The notes beneath the pieces were generated by a model. That model was not told the origin of the DNA. It saw only the letters and a program-made list of their open reading frames with translations, and did not search any database. From positions 1-57,176 of the forward strand of contig JBCCEW010000032.1 of NCBI GenBank assembly GCA_039030075.1: 57,176 nucleotides of DNA, written 5' to 3'. Of the stretch, positions 11,047 to 18,082 are shown piece after piece. Position numbers and translations under genes: made by a program. This stretch comes from Myxococcota bacterium (GTDB lineage: Bacteria > Myxococcota_A > UBA9160 > SMWR01). Position 1 is the stretch's first letter; each line of letters opens with the position of its first letter.

Positions 11047-11351
11047 TAGCCTTCTTCCTCGCCCGCGATGACCTTCGGAACGACGAAGGCGGAGCCGCTC
11101 GCCTCGGGAGCGTTGGCGACCGCGAGGGCCGGATCGAGCGGGGACGCCGGCTCGTCGTCGCGCAGCGGTGTGGGCATCGGCAACACGTGGGAGGTCGGCG
11201 GCACGCCTTCGGTGTCGAGGCCTTCGAGGGTCTCGACGTACTCGAGGATGGCGAGGAGGTCGCTCTGGGCGCGGGTCAGCTCGGCTTCGTCCATCGACAA
11301 CCGAGCGAGGGCGACGACTCGCTCGACCTCGTCGCGCGAGATTCGGGCCAT
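11046..11351 (-). CDS. gatC: Asp-tRNA(Asn)/Glu-tRNA(Gln) amidotransferase subunit C
   Basis: The 101-residue protein (MARISRDEVERVVALARL) is the small GatC subunit that wraps GatA and GatB and stabilises the complex. ATG 11351 is preferred; twenty extra in-frame residues upstream have no family support. It is the first gene of gatC-gatA-gatB-AsmA and is divergent from the DEAD-box helicase across 62 bases, so the operon promoter should lie between 11352 and 11413. The C-terminal segment VVPKVIAGEEEG is typical of GatC. Confidence 0.95.
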   Translation of the reverse strand: MARISRDEVERVVALARLSMDEAELTRAQSDLLAILEYVETLEGLDTEGVPPTSHVLPMPTPLRDDEPASPLDPALAVANAPEASGSAFVVPKVIAGEEEG

Positions 11352-11374
11352 GCCCCGACGGTAGCACGGGCTTC

Positions 11375-11402
11375 TTGCGGGTAGAGGGCGCCGGGGTATG
11401 CT
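11375..11402 (+). promoter_or_regulatory. Sigma-70-type promoter for the DEAD-box helicase gene
   Basis: TTGCGG (11375-11380) and TATGCT (11397-11402) are 16 bases apart. Transcription would start near 11409, only about five bases before the ATG at 11414, so the message would be almost leaderless; no clear ribosome binding site lies before that ATG. Confidence 0.5.
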
Positions 11403-11413
11403 GCGCGCCACTC

Positions 11414-12901
11414 ATGTCTGCCGAAACCGTCTTCTCGAGCCTTCCCGAGCCCGTCCAGCAGGGCATTCAATCGCTGGGCTGGTCCGAGCCGATGCCCGTG
11501 CAGGCAAAGGTGCTGCCCATCATGACGAAGGGCAGCGACATGATCGTGAAGGCGATGACCGGCAGCGGCAAGACCGGCGCCTTCGGCATCCCGATCGTGG
11601 CTTCGATCGACTCTGACACTCTTGGGTGTCAAGCGATCGTGCTGGCGCCCACCCGCGAGCTCGCGAAGCAGGTGGCCACCGAGATCGAGGCGCTCGGCGC
11701 ACCGAAGGGCATCCGCTGCCTCCCGATCTACGGCGGCGTCGGTTACGCCCAGCAGATCGAAGGCATCGAGGCCGGCCACCACGTGATCGTGGGCACCCCA
11801 GGCCGCATCCTCGACCACCTCGGCTCGGGGCGCCTCGTCCTCGACAAGGTGCGCATGCTCGTCCTCGACGAAGCCGACGAGATGCTCTCGCTCGGGTTCT
11901 GGCCAGACATGCGCGAGATCGCCACCTACCTGCCGAAGGAACGGCAGTCGTGTCTGTTCTCCGCGACGATCCCCGAGAAGGTGAAGTCGCTCTCTCGCTT
12001 CTTCCTCAACGAGCCCGAATACGTCTCGCTCGCCGAGGATCAGAGCTCGCCCCAGGAAATCGAGCACTACTACATGATCACGACGGCGCAGGAGAAAGAG
12101 GCGAACCTGCTCCGGATCATCGAGTACGAAGATCCCGAGAGCGCGATCATCTTCTGCAATACGAAGGACGACGTCCGTTTCGTCACGGGCTACCTGCAGC
12201 GTCGGGGCATCGACGCCGACCAGATCTCGGGCGATCTCTCCCAGGCCGCGCGCGAAGCGGCGATGGCCCGGATCAAGGCCGGCAACCTGCGGATCCTGGT
12301 CGCGACCGACGTCGCGGCCCGCGGCATCGACATCAGCGACCTCACCCACGTCATCGGCTACGCCGCACCCGAGTCGCCCGAGGTGTATGTGCACCGTACG
12401 GGTCGCACCGGCCGCGCGGGGAAGAGGGGCACCGCCATCTCGCTCGTGTCGGGGCTGGACATCGGCAACTTCCGGATGATCCAGAACGTCAACAAGATCA
12501 AGATCACCGAGCGCAAGGTCCCGACCGACGCGGACATCGCCGAGCGAGTCCGCGAGCGGCTCGCGGTGAAGGCCGAACAGGAGCTGCGCCATTTCGACGA
12601 TCGGGAGCAGAAGGCGCTGCTCGACCGCTTCCTGCCCGCCGTCAACCAGCTGGTGCGCAGCGACGAGGGTCTGGCCGAGCTGGCGACGATTTGTGCCTTG
12701 TTCCTGAAGGAGCACCGGCCCGAATCTCCCGATACGCCGGGCGCGGCCCCCGCGGCCGACCCCGAAGACCCGAGCCATCGCCCGCCCCCGCGCGGCGGCG
12801 GCGGCGGCGGTGGGCGAGGCGGTCGTGGTGGAGGCGGCGGGCGCGGTGGGCGTGGCGGCGGACGCGGTCGCTCTCGAGGCGGACGCGGCAAACGCTCCTG
12901 A
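11414..12901 (+). CDS. DEAD-box ATP-dependent RNA helicase with RGG-rich tail
   Basis: The 495-residue helicase remodels RNA, probably in ribosome assembly or mRNA turnover. Seen in order are a Q motif (GWSEPMPVQ, 22-30), Walker A TGSGKT (49-54), PTREL (79-83), TPGR (128-131), DEAD (152-155), SAT (183-185), then the second RecA domain with VATDVAARGID and HRTGRTGR. A region of about 55 residues then links to a C-terminal tail (about 455-495) made almost only of Gly and Arg, an RNA-binding RGG-like tail. The ATG at 11414 fits the -10 element just upstream. Fourteen bases after its stop the LOG gene starts, probably co-transcribed. Confidence 0.95.
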   Translation: MSAETVFSSLPEPVQQGIQSLGWSEPMPVQAKVLPIMTKGSDMIVKAMTGSGKTGAFGIPIVASIDSDTLGCQAIVLAPTRELAKQVATEIEALGAPKGIRCLPIYGGVGYAQQIEGIEAGHHVIVGTPGRILDHLGSGRLVLDKVRMLVLDEADEMLSLGFWPDMREIATYLPKERQSCLFSATIPEKVKSLSRFFLNEPEYVSLAEDQSSPQEIEHYYMITTAQEKEANLLRIIEYEDPESAIIFCNTKDDVRFVTGYLQRRGIDADQISGDLSQAAREAAMARIKAGNLRILVATDVAARGIDISDLTHVIGYAAPESPEVYVHRTGRTGRAGKRGTAISLVSGLDIGNFRMIQNVNKIKITERKVPTDADIAERVRERLAVKAEQELRHFDDREQKALLDRFLPAVNQLVRSDEGLAELATICALFLKEHRPESPDTPGAAPAADPEDPSHRPPPRGGGGGGGRGGRGGGGGRGGRGGGRGRSRGGRGKRS

Positions 12902-12914
12902 CGGTCCGCGTCCC

Positions 12915-13475
12915 ATGCGCGTCACCGTCTACTGCGGTTCCAGCCGCCGGATCCCCGACGCGTACCACGACGCGGCGCGACGCGTCGGGACGGCGCTCGC
13001 GAAGCGCGGCTGCACGCTCGTCTACGGCGGAGGCCGGACGGGCCTGATGGGCACCGTGGCCGACGCGGTGCTCGCGGCCGGGGGCAGCGTGGAGGGCGTG
13101 ATCCTCGATCGCTTCGTCGACATGGACGTGCAGCACGACGGTCTCGACCGCCTGCACCAGGTGTCGGACATGCGGGAGCGAAAGCGCGGCCTCGAGGAAG
13201 CGGCCGATGCTTTCCTCGCACTCCCCGGCGGACTCGGGACGCTCGAAGAACTCACCGAGGTGCTCTCGTTCCGAAAGCTCGGCTTCCACGCGCGGCCCCT
13301 GGTTCTGCTCGACACCCGGGGTTTCTTCCAACCCCTGGTCGCGCAGATCGAGCGCGGCATCGCCGACGGCTTCGACGACGCGAAGCTGCGCGAGGGTTTC
13401 ACCGTGCTCGAAGATCCGGAAGCCGCCGTCGCCCACTGCGTCGAGGCGGCCGGGGCCGAGCCCGCGCGGCGCTAG
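12915..13475 (+). CDS. LOG family nucleotide 5'-monophosphate phosphoribohydrolase
   Basis: The 186-residue protein has the two LOG hallmarks: YGGGRTGLMG (37-46) and PGGLGTLEE (104-112). Enzymes of this family remove ribose 5-phosphate from nucleoside monophosphates, classically cytokinin riboside 5'-monophosphate, and many bacterial members act as purine nucleotide nucleosidases. It was formerly annotated as lysine decarboxylase; there is no PLP site. The protein is soluble with no signal peptide. It follows the helicase gene by 13 bases on the same strand. The physiological substrate cannot be told from sequence. Confidence 0.9.
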   Translation: MRVTVYCGSSRRIPDAYHDAARRVGTALAKRGCTLVYGGGRTGLMGTVADAVLAAGGSVEGVILDRFVDMDVQHDGLDRLHQVSDMRERKRGLEEAADAFLALPGGLGTLEELTEVLSFRKLGFHARPLVLLDTRGFFQPLVAQIERGIADGFDDAKLREGFTVLEDPEAAVAHCVEAAGAEPARR

Positions 13476-13486
13476 GGCGACGTCCC

Positions 13487-13563
13487 GTCCCCAGGCTTCG
13501 AGAGACGTTCCAGTCCTCAGGCTTCGAGAGACGCTCCAGTCCTCAGGCTTCGAGAGAAGTCCA
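13487..13563. repeat. Three tandem copies of a 26-bp unit over the 3' end of the C45-like gene
   Basis: Units lie at 13487-13512, 13513-13538 and 13539-13563 (26, 26 and 25 bases), sharing CAGGCTTCGAGAGA with one to three differences. The unit nearest the minus-strand gene encodes its last residues (Trp-Thr-Ser-Leu-Glu-Ala) and stop codon. The other two copies repeat that end, stop codon included, beyond the gene. It is a local tandem duplication, not a CRISPR, since there are no spacers. Confidence 0.85.
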
Positions 13564-14373
13564 ATCCGCGACGGCCGAGGGCCGCAGACGCCCGGCGGGA
13601 TCCGCGAGCACAGGCGTGCCCGCGGCCGCGAGGGAACGTTCGACCGCCGCCAGGTCATGGCGTTGCTTGCGCAGCTCCGCCACCACGTCGTCGCCAAGGC
13701 CGAAGGCGAGGACGCCATCGTCCTCGGGAAGGGCTCGGCGCTCGGCACCGCTGAAGTCGACCCCGGCCGCGACACCCGCCGCGTCGGCGAGAAGCATGGC
13801 GCCGCCCGGGGCCGCCGGTCGAGAGAGACACCACTCGAGAGCCGGCCCGACGGCCTCGAAGCGCTCCAGACAGTCACGCGCAAGCATCGCCGCCGGCGCT
13901 GCGAAGCGTCCCTTGGGTCCGGGGCGCGCTGCGAACGCCACCACCAGACCCGAGGCGTTCACCCCGAGCCACGGCTGGCTGGCCGTGACCGCGGCGAGCT
14001 CCAGGGCACCGAAGCGGCCCTCGGGTGCCACGCGCCGCAGCGTGCTGTCGGGCACCGCGGTAGCCCCCACCCGCACGCCATCGTCGGTGACCACCACGGC
14101 GATCGCCGTTTCCGGCGTGTCCGCGAGACCGGCGATCAGCGCATGGGTCGGGACCCCCGCCGCGCGCGCCATCCCCTCTAGCCACTCGGCCTGGTGCGGG
14201 AAATAGCGCCGCACGTCGCGGGCCTGCCGTCGCGCTTCCGCGCCCGAGCGCCAGGCTCTCCAGAGGGTGGCAACGCCACCGCCGCCGCAAGCGGCGACGA
14301 TCGCATCGCGCAGCGCACGCCCCTGATCGCCACCGCAGTCGCGCGGCGCGCCCTCGCATTCCACGACGCGCAC
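13543..14373 (-). CDS. C45 peptidase / acyltransferase-like NTN-fold protein, probably degenerate
   Basis: The 276-residue protein resembles the C45 (isopenicillin acyltransferase-like) family. It opens with a cofactor-less segment GGDQGRALRDAI, then YFPHQAEWLEGMARAAGVP, and has QPWLGVNASGLVVAF in the middle. In active members a Cys becomes the N-terminal nucleophile after self-cleavage. At the equivalent place here (ETAIAVVVTDDGVRVG) I see no Cys, so activity is doubtful. It starts at GTG 14373, two bases after the larE stop, so it is the second gene of a larE operon. The last codons lie in a 26-bp tandem repeat. Function unknown. Confidence 0.6.
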   Translation of the reverse strand: MRVVECEGAPRDCGGDQGRALRDAIVAACGGGGVATLWRAWRSGAEARRQARDVRRYFPHQAEWLEGMARAAGVPTHALIAGLADTPETAIAVVVTDDGVRVGATAVPDSTLRRVAPEGRFGALELAAVTASQPWLGVNASGLVVAFAARPGPKGRFAAPAAMLARDCLERFEAVGPALEWCLSRPAAPGGAMLLADAAGVAAGVDFSGAERRALPEDDGVLAFGLGDDVVAELRKQRHDLAAVERSLAAAGTPVLADPAGRLRPSAVADWTSLEA

Positions 14374-14375
14374 GG

Positions 14376-15221
14376 CTAGCGCTCGCTGGGAGCGCTGCGG
14401 ATCTGGAGCACTTCGTTGAGTGAACCCGTGCGATACCCGTCGAGATCGAGGGAGACCCAGCGGAAGCCGAGCGGGCGGATCGCCTCGCTCATGCGCACCG
14501 CCATGTCCGGGTCGAGGGCGCGCGACAGCTCGCTCGGCTCGACCTCGATGCGCGCGACGTCGCCGTGGTGCCGCAAGCGCACCTGGCGGAAACCGAGCTG
14601 GCGCAGCGCTTCTTCGCCGAGCTCCACCTGGCGCAACCGCTCGGGCGTCACCTCGGTGCCGTAGGGCAAGCGGGAAGACAGGCAGGCAGAGGCCGGGAGT
14701 TCCGCGGTGGGCAGACCCGCCGCGCGCGACAGATCGCGAATGTCCTGCTTCGAGAGCTCCGCGTCGAGGAAGGGCGACAACACGCCGCGTTCGTCGGCCG
14801 CACGGTGACCGGGACGAAAGTCGCCGGTGTCGTCGGTGTTCACCCCGTAGGCGACCGCTTCGAAGCCGAGGTCGCCGCGCAGGCGGCCGAGCACATCGAA
14901 GAGTTCGGTCTTGCAGTGGTAACAGCGGTCCGGGCGGTTCGCGCGGTACTCGGGGCTGGCCATCTCGTCGGTTTCGATCCAGCGATGGGCGAAGCCGAAA
15001 TCGCGCGACACCTGTTCGGCCATGTCGCGGTGGGTATCGGGGTAGGAGGGCGACAGCGCCGTGACCGCCAGCGCGTCCTCGCCGAGGACCTGGTGGGCAG
15101 CGAACGCCAGGTAGCTCGAATCGACCCCACCCGAGTACGCGACCAGCAGGCGGCCGGCAGTCCGCAGACTGTCCTCGAGGAGAGATTGTTTTCTTTGGAG
15201 TTCCGGGGAGATGGCCGACAC
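14376..15221 (-). CDS. larE: ATP-dependent sacrificial sulfur transferase LarE
   Basis: This 281-residue PP-loop enzyme has SGGVDSS at 30-36, RCYHCK near 99-104, and Cys180 in PASACLSSRLPYG, which matches the cysteine that LarE sacrifices as sulfur donor. LarE sulfurates pyridinium biscarboxylate during synthesis of the nickel-pincer cofactor of lactate racemase-type enzymes. LarB, LarC and LarA are not in the window, so this larE is separate from the rest of the pathway. GTG 15221 is my choice; in-frame upstream residues are low-complexity. It is divergent from ddl, and 134 bases between them hold both promoters. Confidence 0.88.
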   Translation of the reverse strand: MSAISPELQRKQSLLEDSLRTAGRLLVAYSGGVDSSYLAFAAHQVLGEDALAVTALSPSYPDTHRDMAEQVSRDFGFAHRWIETDEMASPEYRANRPDRCYHCKTELFDVLGRLRGDLGFEAVAYGVNTDDTGDFRPGHRAADERGVLSPFLDAELSKQDIRDLSRAAGLPTAELPASACLSSRLPYGTEVTPERLRQVELGEEALRQLGFRQVRLRHHGDVARIEVEPSELSRALDPDMAVRMSEAIRPLGFRWVSLDLDGYRTGSLNEVLQIRSAPSER

Positions 15222-15355
15222 GTGAGGCAGGGTACGAAGGGCCTCAGAGACGGTCAACCGAGCGCCGGAGCCCTCCCCCTGGAAGGCTCGGCCCGGGGGT
15301 TCTGGGCGGGCGGCCCGGGATTCCATAGCTTCCGGGGCAAGGGGGAGGAGGGGTG

Positions 15356-16441
15356 ATGACGAAGCTGCGCGTGGGCCTGTTGTTCGGGGGGCGCTCGGTC
15401 GAGCACGAGGTGTCGCTGGCATCGGCGGCTTCGATCTTTCGAGCGCTCGACCCGGCCCGCTACGACGTGCGCCTGATCGGCGTCGACCCCGGGGGCCGCT
15501 GGCACCTGGCGGCGCCGGCACTCCCGCCCCACGCGGCGCTCCAGGGCGACGAGGTCCTGCTCCCCGCCGCTCCCGGCGGCGGCGCCCTCGTGGCCACGGG
15601 CCAGGGCGGAGCCGTGGCCGAGCTCGACGTGGTGTTCCCGATCATCCACGGACGCGGCGGCGAGGACGGCTCGCTCCAGGGACTGCTCGAGATGGCCGAG
15701 GTCGCCTACGTCGGCTCGGGCGTGCTCGGCTCGGCCGTGCAGATGGACAAGGAGGTGAGCAAGCGCCTGCTCGCCGCGGCGAACCTGCCGGTGCTGCCCT
15801 ACCGCTGCGTCCGCGAGACGGATGTCGCGGGAAACGCGGAAGCGGTGGTCACCGAGATCCTCGAAGCGCTCTCCCTGCCCGTCTTCGTGAAGCCCGCGAA
15901 CCTCGGCAGCAGCGTCGGCATCCACCGCGTGACCGAAGCCGACGCGCTCCTGCCCGCGCTGCAGGACGCACTCCGCTACGACCCCAAGCTGCTGGTGGAG
16001 CAGGGCATCGCCGCGCGCGACGTCGAGGTGGCGCTGCTGGGAAACGACCCGATCGAAGCCTCGGTGCCCGGCGAGATCCGCACCGACCGCGCCTTCTACG
16101 ACTACGAAGCGAAGTACATGGACGAGGCAACCGAGCTCCTGATCCCGGCGCCCGTTTCGGACAGCCTGGCTCAGGGACTGCGCGACACCGCCATCGGAGC
16201 GTTCCGCGTCCTGGAAGGCCGCAGCATGGGGCGCGTCGACTTCCTCGTCGATCGCGAGACGGACGCTTACTACGTGAACGAGGTCAACAGTCTGCCGGGC
16301 TTCACCGACGGATCCATGTACCCGAAGCTCTTCGAAGCGAGCGGAGTGAGCTACCCGGCTCTCCTCGACCGCCTGATCGAGCTCGCCCTCGAAGATCACC
16401 GGCGCAAGTCGCGGCTCGAGACCCAGTTCCGGATTGCTTGA
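15356..16441 (+). CDS. ddl: D-alanine--D-alanine ligase
   Basis: The 361-residue ATP-grasp ligase joins two D-alanines for peptidoglycan stem peptides. It has GGRSVEHEVSLASA at the N-terminus, IIHGRGGEDGSLQG, the ATP-binding PVFVKPANLGSSVGI, and C-terminal YYVNEVNSLPGFT with metal ligands. AGGAG five bases before ATG 15356 decides the start over the GTG one codon earlier. It stands alone rather than in a mur/fts cluster. Length and all core motifs are normal. Confidence 0.97.
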   Translation: MTKLRVGLLFGGRSVEHEVSLASAASIFRALDPARYDVRLIGVDPGGRWHLAAPALPPHAALQGDEVLLPAAPGGGALVATGQGGAVAELDVVFPIIHGRGGEDGSLQGLLEMAEVAYVGSGVLGSAVQMDKEVSKRLLAAANLPVLPYRCVRETDVAGNAEAVVTEILEALSLPVFVKPANLGSSVGIHRVTEADALLPALQDALRYDPKLLVEQGIAARDVEVALLGNDPIEASVPGEIRTDRAFYDYEAKYMDEATELLIPAPVSDSLAQGLRDTAIGAFRVLEGRSMGRVDFLVDRETDAYYVNEVNSLPGFTDGSMYPKLFEASGVSYPALLDRLIELALEDHRRKSRLETQFRIA

Positions 16442-16489
16442 GTTCCCGGAGCGCCTGAGCCGTTCGCACCGCGGCCCGGGCGCGCTCAC

Positions 16490-17896
16490 TCAGGGCAGCA
16501 CGTAGCCCAGGGCGCGCAGGTGGTTGAGGCGCATCTCGTCGAGCTCGATCGTCTCGGGCGAGGCTTCCCAGGGCGTGGCCGCGTCGCTCCGGTAGCGCTC
16601 GAGCTCGGCGCGCAAGGACGCCACGCCCTCCGGGTCAGCGTCGGACAGGTCGTTCTGTTCGCGCGGGTCGCGCGTGCGGTCGTAGAACTCAGCGGGCGCG
16701 CCTTCGACGAGCGGCGCGATGAGTCGGCGGCCGGCATGGGTCACCGAAACGAGCGACGCATCGCCGCCGCGCCGCGGCTTTCCCCAGCCGCGCAGCAGGT
16801 GGGCGAATACGGGCGGAGCGGCGTCTGCGTCGGGCCCGGCGTCGCCCCCGGCCAAGAGCAGCGGGACCAACGAGCGACCGTCGGCGGCGGGAAGCGGCGG
16901 CAACCCCAGCAGGTCGAGCAGCGTGGGCCAGATGTCCGCGTTGGAGACGGTCTGCCGAACGCGGACGCCAGGTTCGAGAAGGAAGGGGGGCAGCACGATC
17001 CAGGGCACCCGCGTGACTTCGTCGTAGAGGTTGCGGGCGTGCCCCTCCTCGCCGTGTTCGAGGAACGACTCTCCGTGGTCGGCGGCGATCACGACGAGCG
17101 TCCGGCGCAGCAGGTCGCGGTCTTCGAGACGCTGCAAGAGCACGCCGATCAAGCGGTCGGTCCAGTGGATCGCCTGGTCGTAGATGTCCGAGTAGCTGTT
17201 CCCGAAGACGGCCGCTGCTTCGTCGTACACGTACTGGTGCACGTCCATGTAGTGCAGGTAGAGGAAGAAGCGCTCGTCGCCGACCTGGTCGAGGAAGTCG
17301 AGGGCGGTGATCGTGAGATCCTCGTCACTGCCTGCCAACGGCTGGGGAATCCGCGTCTCGCGGTGCAGACGGCGCCGCTCTGCGCCGGGCACGGGCTTCA
17401 GGTAGGTGTCGAAGCCCTGGGCGAACCCGAAGTTCGGCTCGACCCAACCGTTCCGCCAGAGCCCGACCGTCCGGAAGCCCGCGTCGCGAAAGATCTCCGC
17501 CGGCAGCACGGCGCTGTCCGGCAACACGTGGTCGAAGCGGAGCACGCCGTTGTTGATCGGGTGGGTTCCCGTCCACAGCGACGCCATCGAGGTCTTCGTC
17601 CAGCTCGATTGGGCGACGACGTCCTCGAAAACGATGCCGTAGGAAGCCGCCTCATCGAGGATCGCAGAGGTCGGCCTCGCGTATCCGTAGGTGCCCAGGC
17701 GGTCGGCGCGCAGGGTGTCCACCAGCAGGAATACCACGTTGAGATCGTCGCGCTCCGCGAGTGTCCCCAGGGCCTCGACCGGCGCTACGGAACGGCTGGG
17801 CACGCGCACCTGGAACTGGCTGGCGACGGCGGCCGCGAGCAGCCCGAGCGCGAGGACGACGTAGAAGCGAGGCGAATCCAGCCAGCGGCGCGACAT
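16490..17896 (-). CDS. Sulfatase-fold (alkaline phosphatase superfamily) hydrolase, membrane anchored
   Basis: The 468-residue protein has one N-terminal membrane segment (about 10-28) and a periplasmic alkaline-phosphatase-superfamily domain. LLVDTLRADRLGTYGY gives the first metal site, and IAADHGESFLEHGEEGH gives the second, with the usual Asp-His. At the nucleophile position the sequence is SSWTKTSMASLWTG, with Thr where true sulfatases have the Cys converted to formylglycine, and without the Pro-Ser-Arg that follows it. It is therefore more likely a phosphate, phosphonate or phosphoglycerol-type hydrolase or transferase than a classical sulfatase. It is divergent from the TPR lipoprotein gene. 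Confidence 0.8.
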   Translation of the reverse strand: MSRRWLDSPRFYVVLALGLLAAAVASQFQVRVPSRSVAPVEALGTLAERDDLNVVFLLVDTLRADRLGTYGYARPTSAILDEAASYGIVFEDVVAQSSWTKTSMASLWTGTHPINNGVLRFDHVLPDSAVLPAEIFRDAGFRTVGLWRNGWVEPNFGFAQGFDTYLKPVPGAERRRLHRETRIPQPLAGSDEDLTITALDFLDQVGDERFFLYLHYMDVHQYVYDEAAAVFGNSYSDIYDQAIHWTDRLIGVLLQRLEDRDLLRRTLVVIAADHGESFLEHGEEGHARNLYDEVTRVPWIVLPPFLLEPGVRVRQTVSNADIWPTLLDLLGLPPLPAADGRSLVPLLLAGGDAGPDADAAPPVFAHLLRGWGKPRRGGDASLVSVTHAGRRLIAPLVEGAPAEFYDRTRDPREQNDLSDADPEGVASLRAELERYRSDAATPWEASPETIELDEMRLNHLRALGYVLP

Positions 17897-18016
17897 GGTG
17901 CGCGCCCGAGGCTACCCGCGTGCCGCTCGCCGCGCCGCGAACATCGGCCCCTCGCGCCGGAAACACCCGCTCCTCGACTCTGGAACACCGGGGCTCGGAG
18001 CGTGGGGGAGCACTCC

Positions 18017-18047
18017 CTGACGAGTCGGGCTCGCGGCGTCCTATACT
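18017..18047 (+). promoter_or_regulatory. Putative promoter of the TPR lipoprotein gene
   Basis: A good -10, TATACT at 18042-18047, has a weak -35 (CTGACG, 18017-18022) at a long 19-base spacing. The transcript would start near 18054 and include GGAGG at 18066-18070 before ATG 18083. The -10 is convincing, the -35 is not. Confidence 0.4.
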
Positions 18048-18082
18048 CCCCGCGTGCGTTTCGCCGGAGGCGACCCATCGCC

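Noticed and set aside
13487-13563. Repeats considered as a CRISPR
   Set aside because: Copies are directly adjacent with no spacers and no cas genes nearby.
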